Source: Pseudisothecium myosuroides
Taxonomy: Eukaryota > Streptophyta > Bryopsida > Hypnales > Lembophyllaceae
Direction: 5' to 3'
Length of the DNA stretch: 64,000 nucleotides
NCBI GenBank assembly: GCA_951799445.1
Contig: OX637289.1
Coordinates: 29,636,245-29,700,244, forward strand
In this document: in pieces, positions 59,661 to 64,000 of the stretch
How the letters are laid out: each line of letters starts with the position of its first letter
Numbering within the stretch: the stretch's first letter is position 1
Program-made: the position numbers and the translations under genes
The notes under the pieces: model-generated
What the model was told of the DNA's origin: nothing
Seen by the model: only the letters and a program-made list of their open reading frames with translations
Databases searched by the model: none

Positions 59661-59877
59661 ACGTCTCTCTTAAAATCGCCTAAGTGATCGGGTATAGGTG
59701 GTTCTACTTTAGACTCTTCATGTACGCCAACTACTCAAGTGGTTGGAGTTACTATTATTCCTCAGAAGCAACCCTAAGACCGACGTTGAAGAAACTCCGA
59801 AGCCCTAATCTCGCGTTCTGTCTTCTTCTTCGTATGCTTTGCTTCATGTGCTGCACTGATCGATCAAGCTCGCCACC

Positions 59878-62800
59878 ATGTTGCACTGCGCCTTCCTTCT
59901 CTCAGACACCGGGTGCGTCTTTCCATTCCATCGCGTTAAGCCATTGCGCTGCAGTGCAATCTCCACTTTTGTATCAATGTTTCTCACAGAGATTTTGAGT
60001 TTGGAACGAAATTTGTGCGCTCCATTCCGAATCACCGCCAAAGAAAATCGATATTCGGGAGATCCTGCTTCCGAGATCGCGGAATTTAGTTGCTTATCGG
60101 AATTGATGATTTTTAAGGCTATTTCTTGAGCGGAGGATTTGCCAACCGTGAGCACTAGGGTTCTAAATCTGCTGTAAAATAGGGATCATGGAGGAAACTG
60201 TTGAGCCAGGTCACTTGGAAGCTATATAAAATCTGTGATCATCAGGCGTTGATTGTATTGGAGCGATTTCACGCCACATTCTCGTTTCTTTGAATTTCGA
60301 TATGTGATGGAAGTGCTTATTACAATTCGGGTTTTGGAAATGCAGGGAGGTAATGCTGGAGAAGCATTGGATGGGGCAGCAGGTGGACCGCTCCATCTGT
60401 GCCTGGTTTTGGAAACAAGCGCATCCTCCAGTATGAAATTCTGATCTTAAATCGAGTTAATTGTGTTCTGTGTGATCCTTATCATGCTTGGGTTTTCTGA
60501 TGTTGTTGTTTAAATGCATTAGAGATTTTGCTTTTCTGGAGCTGAATTTTATATATCTGATTATTGTATCGATTGATGTATATAGGACAGGCAACAAACC
60601 ATTGAGGTGCCAACAGTTATAGCGGCACCTACTTATTATGTGTTACATATTGTTCGTGACGCTGTTACCTTCTTAGCTTGTGCAAAGTCAGAGATGCCTC
60701 CTTTGCTTGGAATTGAGGTGAGCAACCTTGGAACTTGCTTAAACTGAAGGCTTTGATTGGTTACAGAAGGATGGAAAGCTATTGTGAGAGTCGAATTCTC
60801 GAGTTTTTTTCCTTCTTGATTGCTGAGAGAAGTAGTTCGTTTGGTTGTGGCTCTTAGTTTTGAAATTCGGCTAGTGTATCTGTCCAGAGCTTAGAAATTT
60901 GATGCAGGGATGTCTGATTGGGTCACCGCTGATGCGGAAGTTTTTGGGCAGGGTCGCAGATGTCCTAACAGAGTATTTGGGTGGTCTTAGTGAAGACCTG
61001 GTTAAGGATAACTTCGTTACCATCTATCAGGTAAGGCTAATGGTAATTTCATCGCTTCAATTTTGAGTCTCATGCACGTTTTTATATTATGTGTTATTTT
61101 ATCTTGATAATAAACGGATTGCACACATGGAGTATTTCCAATGCTAGGTAGTAGTTCTCACTTGGAATTTCTATTGCTTTCTTGGCGAATCGATTCATAT
61201 TCTGCCGAGAGTACGAGTTTGATGTTTCTGGAAATATGTCGCTGCTTTTTTTCAGCTTTTGGATGAGATGATGGACAATGGGTTTCCATTGACGACTGAG
61301 CCAAGTATTCTGAAGGAGATGATACTTCCAACGAATCTGGTTAGTAGGGTACTTAGCGTGGTAACAGGCTCGTCGGCGACTTTGAGCAACACTCTCCCAT
61401 CTGCTACTTCGTCAGGTGTTCCTTGGCGAGCAAGTGGTATCAAGCACTCCAAGAACGAGATCTACTTTGACCTGGTGGAAGAAATGGATGCCACTGTTAA
61501 TAAGTAAGCATTTAACACCCTTGTCATCTTATTGTTACAACTCAGAGATAGGGGTTTCTTCACTTGGGTTGATGAGCAATGCACAAATGATATGAAATTG
61601 TGGGAGCACTGAAGCTCTTGGGACCATAGGGATGGATTTCTTGCCAGGAGTGAAGTCTACGGTGAGGTGCTGGCCTCATCACGGCTGTCAGGCATGCCAG
61701 ATGTATCTTTATCATTCACAAATCCCCAGATTTTGAACGATGTCAGCTTTCATCCATGTGTCCGATTTCAATCTTGGGAGAGCAACCAAAAGCTCTCCTT
61801 TGTGCCCCCAGATGGTTCCTTCAAGCTCATGAGTTACAGGTTTCGTTATTCAGCCCTCCTTACAGCCCTTGTTATGACCTATGGTTCCTTCTAGTGCTTT
61901 CATCTGAGCATGTTATACTTCTAGTAGTATTTATCCGTTCATGGTGTTTTTTTTTCTCGTCTTCTGTTCGGACTGTACATTTAGTCTCCACTCACCATAT
62001 TTTATTTTCTGAATTTCATTTCGTTAAGTCTTGGAATGCTTTAGATCATAGCAATGGTTTCTACTGATGTGAAGAGAGATCAGCCGTTTGAGTTTGTCCA
62101 TTCTCAACCCATGTGCAACTTTGAATTATATTTATTTGTGTAAGCTTCTGAATCTTGTACGTACACGTTCTTTATCCTATCAGAGTCAAGAATCTCAAGA
62201 ATACCCCTATTTATGTACGACCCCAGTTCAGTTCTGGTGGGGGAGTGGTGACAGTTACTGTCATGGTGGGGATACGGGCCAATGTAGGGAAGCCTGTTGA
62301 CAATATCACGCTTCAATTAGTATTACCACCGTCAGTAGCTTCTTCAGACTTGACAGCTAATCATGGCTCTGTATTACCGAACCACAATACAAGGGTACTT
62401 TCTACTTTCTCCAAGTTTTGATGGCTGTTGCTTTTTGACTCTACTCTGTAATGAGATTTGTGACAAAGAGATAATGAATCAATCCGTTTGTAGTGATTTG
62501 TCTGCAGTAATCTGTGACTCTATTTTCAATGGCTGATTCAAAACTATTTTTAATGCAGGTTGGGTCTTACAGTGAGCAGCTCATTAGAGGTTTTGATTGT
62601 TGGTTTATTTAGCACTTAAAACGAAACTCATTAAGGTTAATAGGTTAATGTCTGCATTGATAGTGTCGCTTCACAAGCAGGTGTGCGCATGTAGGACTGT
62701 CATCTTCTCATAGCTTGAGACTTATTGTGGATGGCATTTTGGCAGGTTACTACTTGGACTTTAGGTCGGATTCCCAAAGACAAGGCACCGTGTCTGAATG

Positions 62801-62991
62801 GGAAACTGCAGCTAGAAGCTGGACTGGAGCGACTACGGGAGTATCCAACTTTCCTGGTGGGATTCAAGATCATGGGTGTTGCTCTCTCTGGTTTGAGATC
62901 GGACAAAGTCGATATTAACCGTGTTGATTATTCGGCCTACAAAGGTTTCCGTGCTGTAACTCGAGGTGGAAACTATGAAATAAGAAGTTGA
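59878..62991 (+). CDS. AP3M: AP-3 complex subunit mu (medium adaptin)
   Basis: Eight exons: 59878-59912, 60346-60430, 60586-60717, 60941-61030, 61256-61503, 61630-61839, 62184-62394 and 62746-62991. All phases agree and give 418 residues without internal stops, the usual length for plant AP-3 mu. The protein begins MLHCAFLLSDTG and continues VMLEKHWMGQQVDRSICAWF. The N-terminal sigma/mu longin domain includes FLGRVADVLTEYLGG and LLDEMMDNGFPLTTEPSILK. The mu-homology domain follows (EVYGEVLASSRLSGMPDVSL, FHPCVRFQSWESNQKLSFVP, WTLGRIPKDKAPCLNGKLQL, YKGFRAVTRGGNYEIRS). AP-3 sorts cargo from the Golgi/endosome to the vacuole; the mu subunit binds tyrosine-based signals. The acceptor for exon 4 is placed at 60941 because it gives LLGIE followed by FLGRV as in the family; an upstream acceptor (60908) would add 11 residues. 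Confidence 0.95.
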
Positions 62992-63314
62992 TAATACTGG
63001 CAGCTTCTAGTTAGAATAGTTTGATGGAAAATAGGTTGTCAGTCACAGGGGCCCTTGTATATTCGAATTGCACCTTTTTGTGACAGTCAATTCTGCCAGC
63101 ATTTATATGATTCAATTAAATGGCATGGCGAATATTTCTTGCAGAAACGGGCTTTATTATCCTTGAGTAAATCTGTGCAGTTCATGCTGTGAGAGACAAC
63201 CGACTCTGGGATTGCTCTCCTTGAATAGATTCTTTCCTAGCAGCCCTGCCGTATGTCAATGTGATTGTGTCTGTAAATTTTGCTGAAGCACTCGACCAGT
63301 GTTTTTTGCCAGAA

Positions 63315-63596
63315 CTAAGGTGTGCACCCCCTAAACTGCCACTTTTTGCTAGTGTGCACAGTTACTATTATTAGACTTGTCAAAATTTCATATTTTCTTG
63401 TTGGCAAGTGAAAGGAGGTTTCAACCTACCAAAGACGATGACATTTGGATACCGTATGCAAAAGTTCATTTTGGTAGATGTTCTAAAATCTTTTCTTTCA
63501 CATAGATACATATTGATTTTGGAGATTTCCATAGGGTGATGATGGTGGTTTTAGACAAGGTGTGGTTTGGGGGGTGCCTTCCTTAATCAGTGTCCA
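63315..63596. repeat. TTAAGGTRGGCACCCC element, copy 3
   Basis: The left end is CTAAGGTGTGCACCCCC and the right end GGGGGGTGCCTTCCTTAA. The interior matches copies at 32.06 and 38.47 kb (AAGTGAAAGGAGGTTTCAA, GTATGCAAAAGTT, TTGATTTTGGAGAT). It lies just past the AP-3 mu 3' UTR. Confidence 0.8.
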
Positions 63597-64000
63597 CTAT
63601 CCAGTAGTGAAGGATGATGATTTGGATCAACAAAGAGAATGGTCTTTGACAACATTGAGTAGAAGGATTTTGGACCTGAAATTGTTGCTAAAGAAATATT
63701 TCATGTTTAACCAAATAAATTAAGAATAATTAACATGTATTCCAATTTTATAAATGGATTGAAGGAATGGAAGATTTTTTCCAATGCCTAGCAAAGGATA
63801 GAGGTACAAAGGGGAATCCAATATTTATTTGAAATGAATGTGCCCATGAAGTCCTCCCCAATAGGAATTGATGAGATTTGGTTCAACTAATCATGTCCAT
63901 GTCCACTTGCCCACTGGCCTTGTCCATAGAATATATTTTCTTGTTGCTTCTTATTGGCAAAGTTTATCTTTCCATTTCAAGGCAACTTGCAATAAGCATC
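63597..64000. other. AT-rich intergenic DNA, nothing recognised
   Basis: No frame, repeat or RNA gene was identified up to the end of the window. Confidence 0.5.

Overview
The window looks like nuclear DNA of a non-seed land plant (moss, liverwort, lycophyte or fern grade); I cannot be more precise. It holds a LysM receptor-like pseudokinase of the LYK4/LYK5/NFP type, a PYR/PYL-type abscisic acid receptor, an AP-3 mu adaptin and the 3' half of a MurD (peptidoglycan) ligase gene. PYL receptors mark land plants and their closest algal relatives. Plastid mur genes are kept mainly by bryophytes, lycophytes, ferns and gymnosperms. The genes have short GT-AG introns and are GC-richer than the very AT-rich, repeat-filled intergenic DNA.

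Layout: 0.76-3.44 kb (minus) LysM receptor pseudokinase; 4.6-6.3 kb AT-rich repeats; about 6.5-24.7 kb a sharply GC-richer block bracketed by a diverged long inverted repeat (about 5.74-6.28 kb and 24.69-25.14 kb); 25-42 kb AT-rich DNA with miniature transposons; 42.58-43.27 kb (minus) PYL receptor; 47.68-49.85 kb (plus) MurD 3' exons; 50-59.7 kb repeats including several hairpins and one almost perfect 822-bp inverted repeat; 59.88-62.99 kb (plus) a complete 8-exon AP-3 mu gene.

The most interesting part is the GC-rich block, read here as one large decayed DNA transposon. It carries (i) a multi-exon transposase-like gene on the plus strand with a candidate D-D-E core (HIDFAENY, FSDGCSAQFK, HGKGEWDG), (ii) on the minus strand a SUVR-type pre-SET/SET histone H3K9 methyltransferase gene, and (iii) on the minus strand a 3-exon gene with a basic disordered N-terminus and a C-terminal RING/PHD-like zinc finger. 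A gag-like retroelement sits in an intron of the SET gene and a 256-bp CACTA-type miniature element splits its N-terminal coding exon. All these reading frames are broken. Of ten in-frame stops found, eight are TAG and two TGA; nearly all can be explained by C-to-T change at CHG or CG sites, as expected of old methylated DNA. A mobile element that brought its own H3K9 methyltransferase, and was then mutated in the methylation context that H3K9me2 maintains in plants, is an attractive but unproven reading.

The remaining repeats sort into families recognisable from their ends: TA-flanked CTCCCTCYGTCCC elements (Stowaway/mariner-like), TTAA-flanked CCCCTAAAKGNCC elements (piggyBac-like), TTAAGGTRGGCACCCC elements, two CACTA-type miniatures with 3-bp target duplications, and several fold-back hairpins.
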